Counted from the first letter of the stretch, positions 19,101 to 27,834 are shown. The stretch: DNA of 51,941 nucleotides from Ideonella sp. A 288 (GCF_002198735.1 NZ_MWLO01000152.1:1-51941), one strand, 5' to 3'. The notes: generated by a model from the sequence alone, not told the origin. Numbers and translations: made by a program.

Positions 19101-20969
19101 ATGACCTACCTCGTCAAGGGCACGCTGCATGGCGCGCTCTGCACCGACTGCATCGAAGCGCTCGACGGCCTCGTCGTCCGGGCCTACGCACTGGCCCCCG
19201 GCCGCGACGCCGCGGCCCTGGCCGTGGCGCGCACCAAGGACACCTTCGAGGCCGTGGCCGACGCCGAGCGCGAGGCCAAGGCGCCGCGCCTGCTGGCCGA
19301 GGCCACCATCGACGCCTCGGGCCGCTTCACGCTGGACTTCTCGAAGGCCAAGGGCTACGCCGGCCAGGCCTTCGAGCTGGACCTGTACTGCACCACGGTG
19401 CCGCGCCGCAAGAGCGCCGAGGGCCTGCCGCCGCCGATGCAGTTTGCGCTGACGGTGGTGCAGCCCCAATGGCGCGAGGTGGGGCAGGACCGCGTCGCAG
19501 CCTGGGACCAGACCATCCCGTACCGCACCTGGTGCGGCGTGCGCGGCCGCTTCGGCGCCTGGGTGGTGTGCGGCCGGGTGCGGCACTGCGAGACGCAGGC
19601 GCCGATCGGCGGCGTGCGCGTGCGCGCCTTCGACGTCGACTGGCTGCAGGACGACGCGCTGGGCGACGCCATCACCGCCGCCGACGGCCACTTCCGCATC
19701 GACTACCTGGCCAGCGACTTCAAGCGGACGATCTTCTCGCCGACCATCAACCTCGAATGGACCGGCGGCCCCGACCTGTACTTCAAGGTCGAGACGCTGA
19801 GCGGCACCGTGCTGCTGGCCGAGCCGCCCTCGCGCGGCCGCGCCGCCGACCGCGAGAACGCCGGCCCGTGCTTCTGCGTGGCGCTGTGCCTGAAGGAGAC
19901 GCCGCCGGTCACCGAGCCGCTGCCGGTGTTCGATGCGCTGGGCGGCTACGCCTACGCCACGCAGATCGACTCGGCCGTGCCGGGCTCGGGCCTCACGGTC
20001 GGCGACGGCCGCGCGTTCTATTCCACCGTGCGCCTGAACGGCGTGCTGCCCAAGACCCTGGGCGGCCAGCCTCTGGAGTACCGCTTCGAGTTCCGCACCA
20101 CCGATGGCTCGGGCAACCCGGTGGGGCCGTGGACGCCGGTGTCCACGACGCAGTTCTCGGCCACCGTGATCGGCCGCGTCGAGCGCTTCGCCCCGGCCTT
20201 CCCGGGCGACCCCAACCCGGTGAAGACCTCACTGATGTGGGCCGACCCCGCCAACCCCGCCGCAGGCCCCAACCACGCGGCCATCGTCGCCGGCTGGATC
20301 CGCGTGCCGCAGGCCGCCAACGTCTTCGGGCCGGACGGCTTCTTCGTGCCCAACGGCGACATGTTGCGGGTAATCACCCCGCAACTGGTGGCGCAGCCGG
20401 CGCTGAACATGGCCAGCGTCATCGCTGGCGAGAGCAGCACCGCCCATGGCGCGCCGCTGGCGCAGAACCGCCACATCGCGCTGCGCATGCGGGTGCGCGC
20501 GGTGGGCCTGCCCGCCACCGAGGCCGATGCCGGGGTCTGCGCCCACGTGGCGATCGAGAACACGGTGTACCAGAACGTGCACAAGGGCGGCTCGTGGGCG
20601 CCGGTGGACGTGTCGGGGCAGTTGTGCGCGTGCTCGCTCGATTCGCTGCAGTTGCGCGCCGGCGGCTGCGCCGGGCTCAACGCCGCGCTGGACGTGCTGT
20701 TCACCGCCGCCCACCCCAACCTGGGCAGCGTGTCGGTGAGCATGAACGGGCCCGGTGGCCCCTATGGCTTCGGCATCCCGCCGATCGGGACACCGGGCGA
20801 CCACTTCGGGCAGGCCGTCAACGGGGTGGCCCCACCGGCCGGTGGCTGGACATTCGCCGCGCTGCCCGACTGCGCCTACATCGTCACCCTGTCGGCGTCG
20901 CTGCTGCTGACCACCGGCGACTCGTCACCGCTGCCGGTGCAGGACCAGATCGCGTTCTGCAAGAAGTAG
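19101..20969 (+). CDS. Uncharacterised 622-residue protein with transthyretin/carboxypeptidase-regulatory-like segments
   Basis: The ATG at 19101 has AGGAG 8-12 bp upstream (CCAGGAGTCACCTC). There is no signal peptide and no transmembrane helix. The N-terminal half has beta-rich segments resembling carboxypeptidase-regulatory/transthyretin-like domains: residues about 1-90 (YLVKGTLHGALC...GLVVRAYALAPG...GRFTLDFSKAKGY) and 140-250 (VVCGRVRHCETQAPIGGVRV, then DGHFRIDYLASDF). The rest, about 280-622, is beta-rich and unassigned. It has scattered cysteine pairs (CTDC, CFC, CAC, GGCAG). It is divergent from ppk1 and convergent with the fnr-like gene. No function is recognised; a cytosolic or non-classically exported structural protein is possible. 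Confidence 0.7.
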   Translation: MTYLVKGTLHGALCTDCIEALDGLVVRAYALAPGRDAAALAVARTKDTFEAVADAEREAKAPRLLAEATIDASGRFTLDFSKAKGYAGQAFELDLYCTTVPRRKSAEGLPPPMQFALTVVQPQWREVGQDRVAAWDQTIPYRTWCGVRGRFGAWVVCGRVRHCETQAPIGGVRVRAFDVDWLQDDALGDAITAADGHFRIDYLASDFKRTIFSPTINLEWTGGPDLYFKVETLSGTVLLAEPPSRGRAADRENAGPCFCVALCLKETPPVTEPLPVFDALGGYAYATQIDSAVPGSGLTVGDGRAFYSTVRLNGVLPKTLGGQPLEYRFEFRTTDGSGNPVGPWTPVSTTQFSATVIGRVERFAPAFPGDPNPVKTSLMWADPANPAAGPNHAAIVAGWIRVPQAANVFGPDGFFVPNGDMLRVITPQLVAQPALNMASVIAGESSTAHGAPLAQNRHIALRMRVRAVGLPATEADAGVCAHVAIENTVYQNVHKGGSWAPVDVSGQLCACSLDSLQLRAGGCAGLNAALDVLFTAAHPNLGSVSVSMNGPGGPYGFGIPPIGTPGDHFGQAVNGVAPPAGGWTFAALPDCAYIVTLSASLLLTTGDSSPLPVQDQIAFCKK

Positions 20970-21012
20970 CCGCAGCGGGGCGTCGGACCGTCCGGTGCCC
21001 GGCCCGCGGCCA

Positions 21013-21795
21013 CTACAGCGCCTGGCAGGAGCGCGAGAGCGCAGGCAGGTCGACGATGCGGATGCGCCGCTGGTCGACCTGCAGCAAGCCCCGCGCCTGC
21101 AGCGAGGCAAAGGTGCGGCACACGGTCTCGAGCGTCAGCCCCAGGAAGCTGCCGATGTCGGCGCGCGTCATGCGCAGGTTGAAGTCGTGCACCGAGTGCC
21201 CCTGCGCGCCACTGCGCTGCGACTGGTCCATCAGGAACACCGCCAGCCGCTGGTGCGCGTTCAGCGTGCCCAGCAACAGCATCTGTCGGTGCCCGCGCGA
21301 GATCTCGTGGCTCATCAGGCGGCTGAGCCCGCCCTCCAGTGCCGGGTCGCCGGAGATGGTGTCGATCAGCGGGCCATAGGCCACCGCACACACCTGCGAA
21401 TCCTCCAGCGCGGTGATCGTGGTGGCGTGGGTGCCACTGGCCACGCCGTCCAGCGCGAACACCTCGCCCGGCAGGTGGAATCCACAGATCTGGTCGCGGC
21501 CATGGGCTCGGGTCATGGTCGACTTCAGGGCGCCCGCGCGCACGGCATAAAGGCACTGGAAGCGATCGCCGCGCCGATACAGGTGCCGTCCGGCCGGCAC
21601 GTGCACTCGGGCGAACTCCACGCGCTGCCGGGCCGCCAGTGGTTGGCTGGCCAAGCCGCAGGGCGGACACAGCGTGGACAACTGGCAGCCCGTGCACGCC
21701 GTGTCCAGCACCTGGGCGCGCAGGCACCTCGTGCCGCTGCGGGGCGGGCCGACCTGGGCGATCGGGATGTCTGCGGTGCGTACTGCGTCGGGCAT
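21013..21795 (-). CDS. FNR-type [4Fe-4S] oxygen-sensing transcriptional regulator (Crp/Fnr family)
   Basis: A 260-residue Crp/Fnr protein. The N-terminal cluster is Cys34-x2-Cys37-x5-Cys43 (ACTGCQLSTLC) and the fourth ligand is Cys136 (DSQVCAVAYGPL). All four align with E. coli FNR Cys20/23/29/122 at a constant offset of 14. The cNMP-like barrel spans about 55-150, the dimer helix about 155-190 and the HTH about 209-238 (MTRADIGSFLGLTLETVCRTF). The recognition helix has Glu223 and Arg227 as in FNR (Glu209, Arg213), but position 226 is Cys where FNR has Ser212. The FNR Asp154 position is Gly168. The start at 21795 has CAGGAG upstream. The expected role is the switch to microaerobic/anaerobic gene expression. 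Confidence 0.9.
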   Translation of the reverse strand: MPDAVRTADIPIAQVGPPRSGTRCLRAQVLDTACTGCQLSTLCPPCGLASQPLAARQRVEFARVHVPAGRHLYRRGDRFQCLYAVRAGALKSTMTRAHGRDQICGFHLPGEVFALDGVASGTHATTITALEDSQVCAVAYGPLIDTISGDPALEGGLSRLMSHEISRGHRQMLLLGTLNAHQRLAVFLMDQSQRSGAQGHSVHDFNLRMTRADIGSFLGLTLETVCRTFASLQARGLLQVDQRRIRIVDLPALSRSCQAL

Positions 21796-22194
21796 GGCGC
21801 GCTCCTGCGGGTGTGTCGCTGGCAATGTTCGGCACTCCGCCACCGGCCCGAGCGTATGACGGCTCGGCCGCGCATCGGGTCTTCGACCCGACCGCAGGAA
21901 TGGTCTGTGCGACGCGGAGCTTAGCGGGCTGTCCACGTCCGACCCCGACAGTGCTTTGCCGCGCGCCAGCGGTCTGTGCGTTCGCCCACGCAACACGGCG
22001 ACGGCCAAGGGGCCTCCGACCGGCCCCGCCCGTGCTGGAAGCCCAAAACGACCCGCCGCGGCGGCACCTGGTCACCCCTGGCGCCGCAGGGGCCGGTTGA
22101 CCCGGCGCAGGACCCTCGACTTCAGAAACCCGCGCCACGGTCGAAAACGGCAGGAGAGGCCCAGCAACCCAACGCCCCCCCGGTGGAGCACCCC
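21796..22194. other. 399-bp divergent spacer without a gene
   Basis: This lies between the fnr-like gene and the small 90-residue protein gene. I find no convincing FNR box (TTGAT-N4-ATCAA), RNA gene or reading frame with coding character. A CAGGAGAGG and a GTGGAG near the right end are candidate ribosome-binding sites. Promoters for both flanking genes must lie here but cannot be pinned down by eye. Confidence 0.5.
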
Positions 22195-22467
22195 ATGCAA
22201 CCCAGTCACGACTTCGACGCCATGGCCAGAGAACTGCACGAACTCGGTTTCGACTCCGAGCAAGGCGCCCGCTACGACGAGGCTTTCGAGGCGACGAAGA
22301 TCTGCGTCGTCGCGCTCATGTGCGCCAAGTACGCTGTCGGCAAGGCCGAGCTGATCGAATCGCTGCGGCACAGCCGCAACCTCTCCGCCGAGGTGAATGC
22401 CCTGGTCGAACGCATCGAGGAATCGCCGGCCTTCGTCGGCTACATCCACAGCGGCCTGCGGTTCTGA
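22195..22467 (+). CDS. Small uncharacterised 90-residue protein
   Basis: A mostly helical, acidic soluble protein (MQPSHDFDAMARELHELGFDSEQ... to ...ESPAFVGYIHSGLRF) with two cysteines (KICVVALMC). The ATG at 22195 is preceded by GTGGAG. Codon third positions follow the GC-rich pattern of real genes, and the frame is open upstream without a better start. It lies divergent from the FNR-type regulator and convergent with the SHOCT protein gene. I recognise no family. Confidence 0.6.
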   Translation: MQPSHDFDAMARELHELGFDSEQGARYDEAFEATKICVVALMCAKYAVGKAELIESLRHSRNLSAEVNALVERIEESPAFVGYIHSGLRF

Positions 22468-22492
22468 GATCCCGCCGGCCGCCGGGCCGGGC

Positions 22493-23353
22493 TCACAGCC
22501 GGCTCAGCAGTTCCGCCTTCTTGGCCTGGAACTCGTCCTCGCCGAGGATGCCCTTGGCGCGCAGGTCGGCCAGGCGCTCGATGGTGGCGAAGACATCCTG
22601 CCCGCCCGCCCCGGCGGATGACGGGGCGCCCATGGGCGTGGCCACCGGCGGCGCCTGCCACGTCGGTGCGAGCGGCCGCGGCGGCTGGCCGTTGGACGAG
22701 ATCACCGGCAGGCTGGCCACGTCGATCAGCCCGTACTGGCTGTTGAAACCCAGCGTACCGCCCACCGACTGCTGCTGCGAGAAGCCGCCGATCTGGTGGT
22801 CCAGCGTGTCGTACACCGTGACCGTGCCGCCGAGGTCGATCACCAGGCGCCGGGCCTGGGCGAAGTACGCATAGCGCACGCCGTTCTGCGAGCCGGTGCT
22901 GTTGGGAAAGCGCAGGTCCGACGGCCACCAGTCGTTCGACGTGCCCGGCACGAACAGGCTGGCCGCGCCGAAGCCGCCGCTGCCCTGGGCCTGGCCACCG
23001 CCGCCGTGGCTGCTCTGCTGCTGGCCGTTGGCCCAGCTGCCGTCGCCCTGGCTCTGCGACTGGAAGCTGCCGCTGCGCACCAGGTCGGGCTGGCTGGCCA
23101 CCACGTCGGACAGTTCGGAGCACAGCGCGTCGACCCGGCCCTTCAGGTGGTTGTTGAACATGTCGGACACCATGGTCATGCCGCCACGCATCCACTGGCC
23201 GGAGCCGGCGAATTCGGGGTGGCTGAACTGCGCCATGCTGCCGTTGCCGCGGATCACCGCGTCGAGCATGCTGAGCGTGGCGTCCGTGCTGAAGCCGTGG
23301 CGCTGCGCAATGCCGTTGACGAGATCGTGGCCGGCGGGGGAGAGTTGTCGCAT
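22493..23353 (-). CDS. SHOCT domain-containing protein
   Basis: A 286-residue protein. The C-terminal 30 residues (FATIERLADLRAKGILGEDEFQAKKAELLSRL, split as two helices) form a clear SHOCT domain, a short oligomerisation or targeting module. The N-terminal 75 residues (RQLSPAGHDLVNGIAQRHGFS...DAVIRGNGSMAQFSHPEFAGSGQWMRGGMTMV) form a conserved-looking helical module. A Gly/Ser/Gln-rich linker follows (about 105-145), then a beta-rich central domain (WWPSDLRFPNSTGSQNGVRYAYF). It starts at ATG 23353. The SHOCT end closely resembles that of the SPFH protein at 35.5 kb. Function unknown. Confidence 0.85.
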   Translation of the reverse strand: MRQLSPAGHDLVNGIAQRHGFSTDATLSMLDAVIRGNGSMAQFSHPEFAGSGQWMRGGMTMVSDMFNNHLKGRVDALCSELSDVVASQPDLVRSGSFQSQSQGDGSWANGQQQSSHGGGGQAQGSGGFGAASLFVPGTSNDWWPSDLRFPNSTGSQNGVRYAYFAQARRLVIDLGGTVTVYDTLDHQIGGFSQQQSVGGTLGFNSQYGLIDVASLPVISSNGQPPRPLAPTWQAPPVATPMGAPSSAGAGGQDVFATIERLADLRAKGILGEDEFQAKKAELLSRL

Positions 23354-23647
23354 GGTCGTGCCTTGATGGGGCCGGCGTGGGCGGTGGTGCCGCGGCGCCT
23401 TGGGGTGATGGCGAGCGGCCGATGAGCCACCCGTGAGGGGACGGGACGATAACAGGATTACGGGGAAACCCGAACATGCCGGGCGGTCGCCCGCGCGATT
23501 TGGCGGAGATCGGGCGGAGGCCGGGCGCGACATGGGCCGGGCGCGACGCCGCCCGCCGCCCCGCAACGACTGCCGCGGGCGACGGCCCTGCCGTAGCATC
23601 GCGCCACCTCGGCCTTTTCAGGCACGCCACCCCGCGTGCGCACGACC

Positions 23648-25051
23648 ATGAGCCCCCACACCGCCTTCCGCCTGCCCCGGATCTGCCTGCCCCGGCCCGG
23701 CACCGACCTCGGCCGATGGGCGGTGATCGCCTGCGACCAGTACACCTCGGAGCCCGAGTACTGGCAGCAGGTGGAGCAGATCGTCGGCGACGCGCCGTCG
23801 ACGCTGCGCCTGACCTTTCCCGAGGCCTACCTCGACGCAGCCGATGCGCCCGCGCGCATCACCGGCATCCAGGCGGCGATGCGCCGGTACGTCGACGACG
23901 GCCTGCTGGTGGAACGCCCAGGCACCGTCCTCGTCGAACGCACCGTGGACGGCCGCACGCGGCGCGGGCTGATGCTGGAACTCGACCTCGAGCACTACGA
24001 CTACGCGGCCACGTCGACCAGCCTGATCCGCCCGACCGAGGGCACCATCGTCGCCCGGCTGGCGCCGCGCATCGCGGTGCGCGCCGGCGCGCCGCTGGAA
24101 CTGCCGCACGTGCTGGTGCTGATCGACGACCCGCAGGGCACCGTGGTGGAGCCGGTGGCCGCGGCGCGCGGACGGCTCGAGCGGCTCTACCAGACCGAGC
24201 TGATGCTGGGCGGCGGGCAGGTGTCGGGCTATGCGGTGGACGACGCGCTGGGTGAACGCGCGGCGCAGGCGCTGGACGCGCTGGCCCGCCCCGAGGTCTC
24301 GGCGCTGCGCTACGGCGTGCCGCCGGACACACCGGTGATGCTGTTCGCCGTGGGCGACGGCAACCACTCGCTGGCCACCGCCAAGTCGATCTGGGAGCGC
24401 ACCAAGGCCGAGGTCGGCATGGACCATCCCAGCCGCTGGGCGCTGGTCGAGGTGGAGAACATCCACGACCCGGCGCTGCACTTCGCGCCGATCCACCGCC
24501 TGCTGCTGGGCGTGACCACCGACGTGCGGGCCGCGCTGGCCCGGCACTTCGGCCACCGGCTGTCGGTGACGGACGTGGCCGATGCGGCGGCGATGCAGGC
24601 CGGGCTGGGTGCGCAGGCCAGTGGACAGGCGGGCGAAGCCGCCGGCGCACAGGGCGTCGGCGCGAACCCGTCGCAGGCCTTCGGCACGAACCCGTCGCAG
24701 GCCTTCGGCACGAACCCGTCGCAGGCCTTTGGCCTGGTGGGCCCCGGCGACCGCTTCAGCGTGGTCCGCGTCACCGACCCGCCGTCCTCGCTGGCCGTGG
24801 GCACGGTGCAGGCCTTCATCGACGCGCTCGTCGCCCAGGGCGGCATCGGCGCGGTGGACTACGTGCACGGCGACGACGTGCTGGCGCGGCTGGGCCGGCA
24901 GCCGGGCTGCGTGGGCTTCCACCTCGACACGGTGGGCAAGAGCGAGCTGCTGCGCCGCGTGATGCACGAAGGCCCGCTGCCGCGCAAGACCTTCTCGATG
25001 GGCGAGGCCCACGAGAAGCGCTACTACATCGAGGCGCGCCGGATTCGCTGA
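23648..25051 (+). CDS. DUF1015 domain-containing protein
   Basis: A 467-residue protein starting MSPHTAFRLPRICLPRPG; a GTG four codons earlier is possible, but the ATG fits better. Family hallmarks are WAVIACDQYTSEPEYW, FPEAYLD, FAVGDGNHSLATAKSIWE (the conserved GDGNHS motif) and the C-terminal MPR-like end (PLPRKTFSMGEAHEKRYYIEARRI). DUF1015 proteins are linked with serine/phosphoserine metabolism in some bacteria, but the biochemical role is unsettled. An insertion of about 40 residues (around 315-362) holds three tandem copies of the octamer GTNPSQAF, probably a disordered surface loop. It is convergent with the ALDH gene. Confidence 0.9.
   Translation: MSPHTAFRLPRICLPRPGTDLGRWAVIACDQYTSEPEYWQQVEQIVGDAPSTLRLTFPEAYLDAADAPARITGIQAAMRRYVDDGLLVERPGTVLVERTVDGRTRRGLMLELDLEHYDYAATSTSLIRPTEGTIVARLAPRIAVRAGAPLELPHVLVLIDDPQGTVVEPVAAARGRLERLYQTELMLGGGQVSGYAVDDALGERAAQALDALARPEVSALRYGVPPDTPVMLFAVGDGNHSLATAKSIWERTKAEVGMDHPSRWALVEVENIHDPALHFAPIHRLLLGVTTDVRAALARHFGHRLSVTDVADAAAMQAGLGAQASGQAGEAAGAQGVGANPSQAFGTNPSQAFGTNPSQAFGLVGPGDRFSVVRVTDPPSSLAVGTVQAFIDALVAQGGIGAVDYVHGDDVLARLGRQPGCVGFHLDTVGKSELLRRVMHEGPLPRKTFSMGEAHEKRYYIEARRIR
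24659..24735 (+). repeat. In-frame 24-bp tandem repeat (3 copies) inside the DUF1015 gene
   Basis: The core GAACCCGTCGCAGGCCTT starts at 24664, 24688 and 24712, an exact 24-bp period encoding (G)xNPSQAF three times. Copies are nearly identical at nucleotide level, so expansion was recent and probably slippage-driven. The repeat keeps the frame. Confidence 0.9.
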
Positions 25052-25088
25052 CACACAGGTTCAGCGTCCCCGAGCGCCGCCACGGCGC

Positions 25089-26594
25089 TCAAACGTCGAA
25101 CCGCACCCCTTGCGCCAGCGGCAGCGCGCGCGAGTAGTTGATGGTGTTGGTGGCGCGGCGCATGTAGTTGCGCCAGGCGTCCGAGCCCGATTCGCGGCCG
25201 CCGCCGGTCTCCTTCTCGCCGCCGAAGGCGCCGCCGATCTCGGCGCCCGAGGTGCCGATGTTGACGTTGGCGATGCCGCAGTCGGACCCGCGCGCCGACA
25301 GGAAGGCCTCGGCTTCGCGCAGGTCGTTGGTGAAGATCGCCGACGACAGGCCCTGCGGCACGCCGTTGTGCAGCGCCATCGCCTCGTCGAAGCTGTCGTA
25401 GCGCAGCAGGTACAGGATGGGCGCAAAGGTTTCGTGGCACACCACCGCCGTCTGCGCCGGCATGCGCACCAGCGCCGGCGCGGCGTACCAGGCATCGTCG
25501 GCGCCGGCGTGCGGCACGCGCTCGCCGCCGCTGACCTGCCCGCCCTGCTCGCGCGCCTGGGCCAGCGCCCACTGCATCGCGTCGAAGGCCGGCTTGTCGA
25601 CCAGCGGGCCCACCAGCACGCCGGGCTCGCGCGGGTCGCCCACCTTCAGGCTGGCGCGGGCGCGCTCCAGCCGCGCGGCCAGCTCATCGTGGAGGCTGGC
25701 GTGGGCGATGACGCGGCGCGTGGTGGTGCAGCGCTGCCCGGCGGTGCCGTAGGCGCCGAAGAGGATGCCGCGCACGGCCATGTCCAGGTCGGCGGTGGGC
25801 GCCACGACGATGGCATTGTTGCCGCCCAGTTCGAGCAGGCAGCGGCCGAAACGCGCCGCCACGCGCGGGCCCACCAGGCGGCCCATGCGGGTGGAGCCGG
25901 TGGCCGACACCAGCGCCACGCGCGGGTCGTCGACCAGCGCCTCGCCCACATCGGCATGGCCGATGAGCACCTGCGACAGGTGCGCTGGGGCCTGCTCGCC
26001 GAAGCGCGCCACCGCGCGCTCGAACAGCGCCTGCGTGGCCAGCGCGGTGAGCGGCGTCTTCTCGCTGGGCTTCCACAGCACCGAATCGCCACAGACCAGC
26101 GCCAGCGCGGCGTTCCAGGCCCACACCGCCACCGGGAAGTTGAACGCGCTGATCACGCCCACCACGCCCAGCGGGTGCCACTGCTCCATCATGCGGTGGC
26201 CGGGGCGCTCGCTGGCGATGGTCAGACCGTGCAACTGGCGCGACAGGCCGACGGCGAAGTCGCAGATGTCGATCATCTCCTGCACCTCGCCCTCACCCTC
26301 GCTGGTGACCTTGCCGGCCTCCAGCGTGACGAGCGCGGCCAGCGCGCGCTTGTGGGTGCGCAGTTCGTCGCCGAACAGCCGCACCAGTTCGCCGCGGCGC
26401 GGCGCCGGCACCTCGCGCCAGGCCGCGAAGGCCTCGTGCGCGGCGCCGATGGCCTGGCGCACCGTGGCGGCACTGGCCACGTGCACCTGCGCCAGCGTGG
26501 CGCCGTCGATCGGCGAGCGCGCGCGCAGCGTGCCGTGGTGCAGGGCCGACTCGGGCACGCCGAGCGAGAGGAGCAGTTCGTGGGCGGTGTTCAT
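25089..26594 (-). CDS. Aldehyde dehydrogenase, ALDH7 / alpha-aminoadipic semialdehyde (piperideine-6-carboxylate) dehydrogenase type
   Basis: A 501-residue NAD(P)-dependent dehydrogenase with ALDH catalytic residues Glu255 (LLELGGNNA) and Cys289 (AGQRCTTTRR). The ISAFNFPVAVWAWNAALALVCGD, GSTRMG and C-terminal GIANVNIGTSGAEIGGAFGGEKETGGGRESG motifs are those of the ALDH7 (antiquitin/AmaB) subfamily, which oxidises alpha-aminoadipate semialdehyde to alpha-aminoadipate in lysine catabolism. The start at 26594 (MNTAHELL) matches homologues; an alternative ATG at 26615 overlaps the upstream TGA by 4 nt. It is coupled to the saccharopine dehydrogenase-family gene. Confidence 0.93.
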   Translation of the reverse strand: MNTAHELLLSLGVPESALHHGTLRARSPIDGATLAQVHVASAATVRQAIGAAHEAFAAWREVPAPRRGELVRLFGDELRTHKRALAALVTLEAGKVTSEGEGEVQEMIDICDFAVGLSRQLHGLTIASERPGHRMMEQWHPLGVVGVISAFNFPVAVWAWNAALALVCGDSVLWKPSEKTPLTALATQALFERAVARFGEQAPAHLSQVLIGHADVGEALVDDPRVALVSATGSTRMGRLVGPRVAARFGRCLLELGGNNAIVVAPTADLDMAVRGILFGAYGTAGQRCTTTRRVIAHASLHDELAARLERARASLKVGDPREPGVLVGPLVDKPAFDAMQWALAQAREQGGQVSGGERVPHAGADDAWYAAPALVRMPAQTAVVCHETFAPILYLLRYDSFDEAMALHNGVPQGLSSAIFTNDLREAEAFLSARGSDCGIANVNIGTSGAEIGGAFGGEKETGGGRESGSDAWRNYMRRATNTINYSRALPLAQGVRFDV

Positions 26595-26611
26595 GCGCGG
26601 GACCTTGGATG

Positions 26612-27706
26612 TCATCCGATCGATTCGACCTGCCGCGACTGCTGGTACGCACTGCCGAAGCGGTTGGCCAGGAAGGCCGGCAACTCTACCTGCTCCTGCC
26701 GGATGAAGCCCCGCTGCGGCAGGTGACCCTCGCGGAACAGGTCCACCGCAGCGCAGATGCCGGCGGCGGTGGTGATCTGGATCGCCGACAGCGGCGCGCC
26801 CTCGGTGCGGTCGGCGAAGATCTTGCGCGCGAACACCTCCTGCATGAAGCTGCCGCCACGCAGGCCGCTGACGGTGACGAACACCAGCACCACGTCCTGC
26901 ATGGTGCCGGGCACGCTGCGGCGCAGGATGTCCTTGAGCGTGCCCTGGTCGTCCTTCAGCTGCAGGTCTTCGAGCAGCAGCTTCATCAGCGCGCAGTGGC
27001 CGGGGTAGCGCACGCTCTTGTAGTCCAGCGTGCGCACGCGCCCTTCGAGCGTTTCGCACAGCGTGCCCAGGCCGCCCGAGGTGTTGAAGGCCTCGTACTC
27101 GGTGCCGTCGAGCGAGAAGTGCTCCAGGCCCTCGAGCGCCAGCACGTCCAGGCGCTCGCCGTCGCGGATGGCCTCGCAGGGGTGGCAGTACTCGTTGATC
27201 AGGCCGTCGACGCTCCAGGTGAGGTTGTACTTCAGCGCATTGGTCGGGAAGGCCGGCAGCGCGCCGACACGCATCTTCACGTCGGTGAGCGTGTCGAAGC
27301 CTTTGGTCAGGTGGTGCGCCACGATGCCGATGAAGCCCGGCGCCAGGCCGCACTGCGGCATGAAGGCGGTGGGGGCGCCGTCGGCCAGCGCCTTGATGGC
27401 CTTGGTGGCGGCCACGTCCTCGGTGAGGTCGAAGTAATGGCAGCGGGCCTCGCGCGCCAGCGTGGCGGTGGCCACGGCCAGGTGGTAGGGCAGCGCGTTG
27501 ACGACCGTGTCGTGGCCCTGCAGCGCGGCCAGCAGCGCGCGGCCGTCTTCGGTGTCGACCTGGCGGGTGGTGACGCCACGGCCCGCGATGCGGGCCAGCG
27601 CGGCGGGGTTCTTGTCCATCACGGTGACCTGGTAGTCACCGCTGTCGCCGAGCAGGCGGGCGATGGTCTGGCCGATGTGTCCGGCGCCGAGCAGGGCGAT
27701 GCGCAT
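26612..27706 (-). CDS. Saccharopine dehydrogenase-family oxidoreductase
   Basis: A 364-residue protein with an N-terminal Rossmann motif (RIALLGAGHIGQTIARLLGD), the VNALPYHLAVATATLARE and YFDLTEDVAAT segments, and a saccharopine dehydrogenase C-terminal domain (MPQCGLAPGFIGIVAHHL, ALPAFPTNALKYNLTWSVDGLINEY). It would convert saccharopine to glutamate plus aminoadipate semialdehyde, the substrate of the next gene's product. The start at 27706 has AGGAG 7 bp upstream. Its TGA overlaps a possible ATG of the ALDH gene. No lysine-ketoglutarate reductase is present in the window, so the enzyme may be bifunctional in pathway terms or its partner may lie elsewhere. Confidence 0.9.
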   Translation of the reverse strand: MRIALLGAGHIGQTIARLLGDSGDYQVTVMDKNPAALARIAGRGVTTRQVDTEDGRALLAALQGHDTVVNALPYHLAVATATLAREARCHYFDLTEDVAATKAIKALADGAPTAFMPQCGLAPGFIGIVAHHLTKGFDTLTDVKMRVGALPAFPTNALKYNLTWSVDGLINEYCHPCEAIRDGERLDVLALEGLEHFSLDGTEYEAFNTSGGLGTLCETLEGRVRTLDYKSVRYPGHCALMKLLLEDLQLKDDQGTLKDILRRSVPGTMQDVVLVFVTVSGLRGGSFMQEVFARKIFADRTEGAPLSAIQITTAAGICAAVDLFREGHLPQRGFIRQEQVELPAFLANRFGSAYQQSRQVESIG

Positions 27707-27726
27707 GGGATTCTCCTGGTGTTCGA

Positions 27727-27820
27727 TTGACGAAAGCGATTGACGGAAGTCTAGGCAGGCCCGATGACGAAAGAAAGCGCAAGTTCGTCGAAACCATCGA
27801 CAATTCGGACGATTCGTCAA
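27727..27820. promoter_or_regulatory. Divergent operator region with repeated TTGACGAA half-sites
   Basis: Between the catabolic genes and the Lrp/AsnC gene there are TTGACGAA (27727-27734), TTGACGGA (27740-27747), ATGACGAA (27764-27771), the inverse TTCGTC (27784-27789) and TTCGTCAA (27813-27820). The outer pair forms a perfect 8-bp inverted repeat. The region is visibly more AT-rich than its surroundings. This is the expected layout for cooperative Lrp-type octamer binding. Confidence 0.6.
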
Positions 27821-27834
27821 CATGGATCGCCGAA

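Noticed and set aside
21796-22194. FNR-box autoregulation site upstream of the fnr-like gene
   Set aside because: No TTGAT-N4-ATCAA-like dyad with acceptable match was found by eye.
24659-24735. CRISPR or regulatory repeat
   Set aside because: It lies inside a coding gene, keeps the frame and encodes a peptide repeat.
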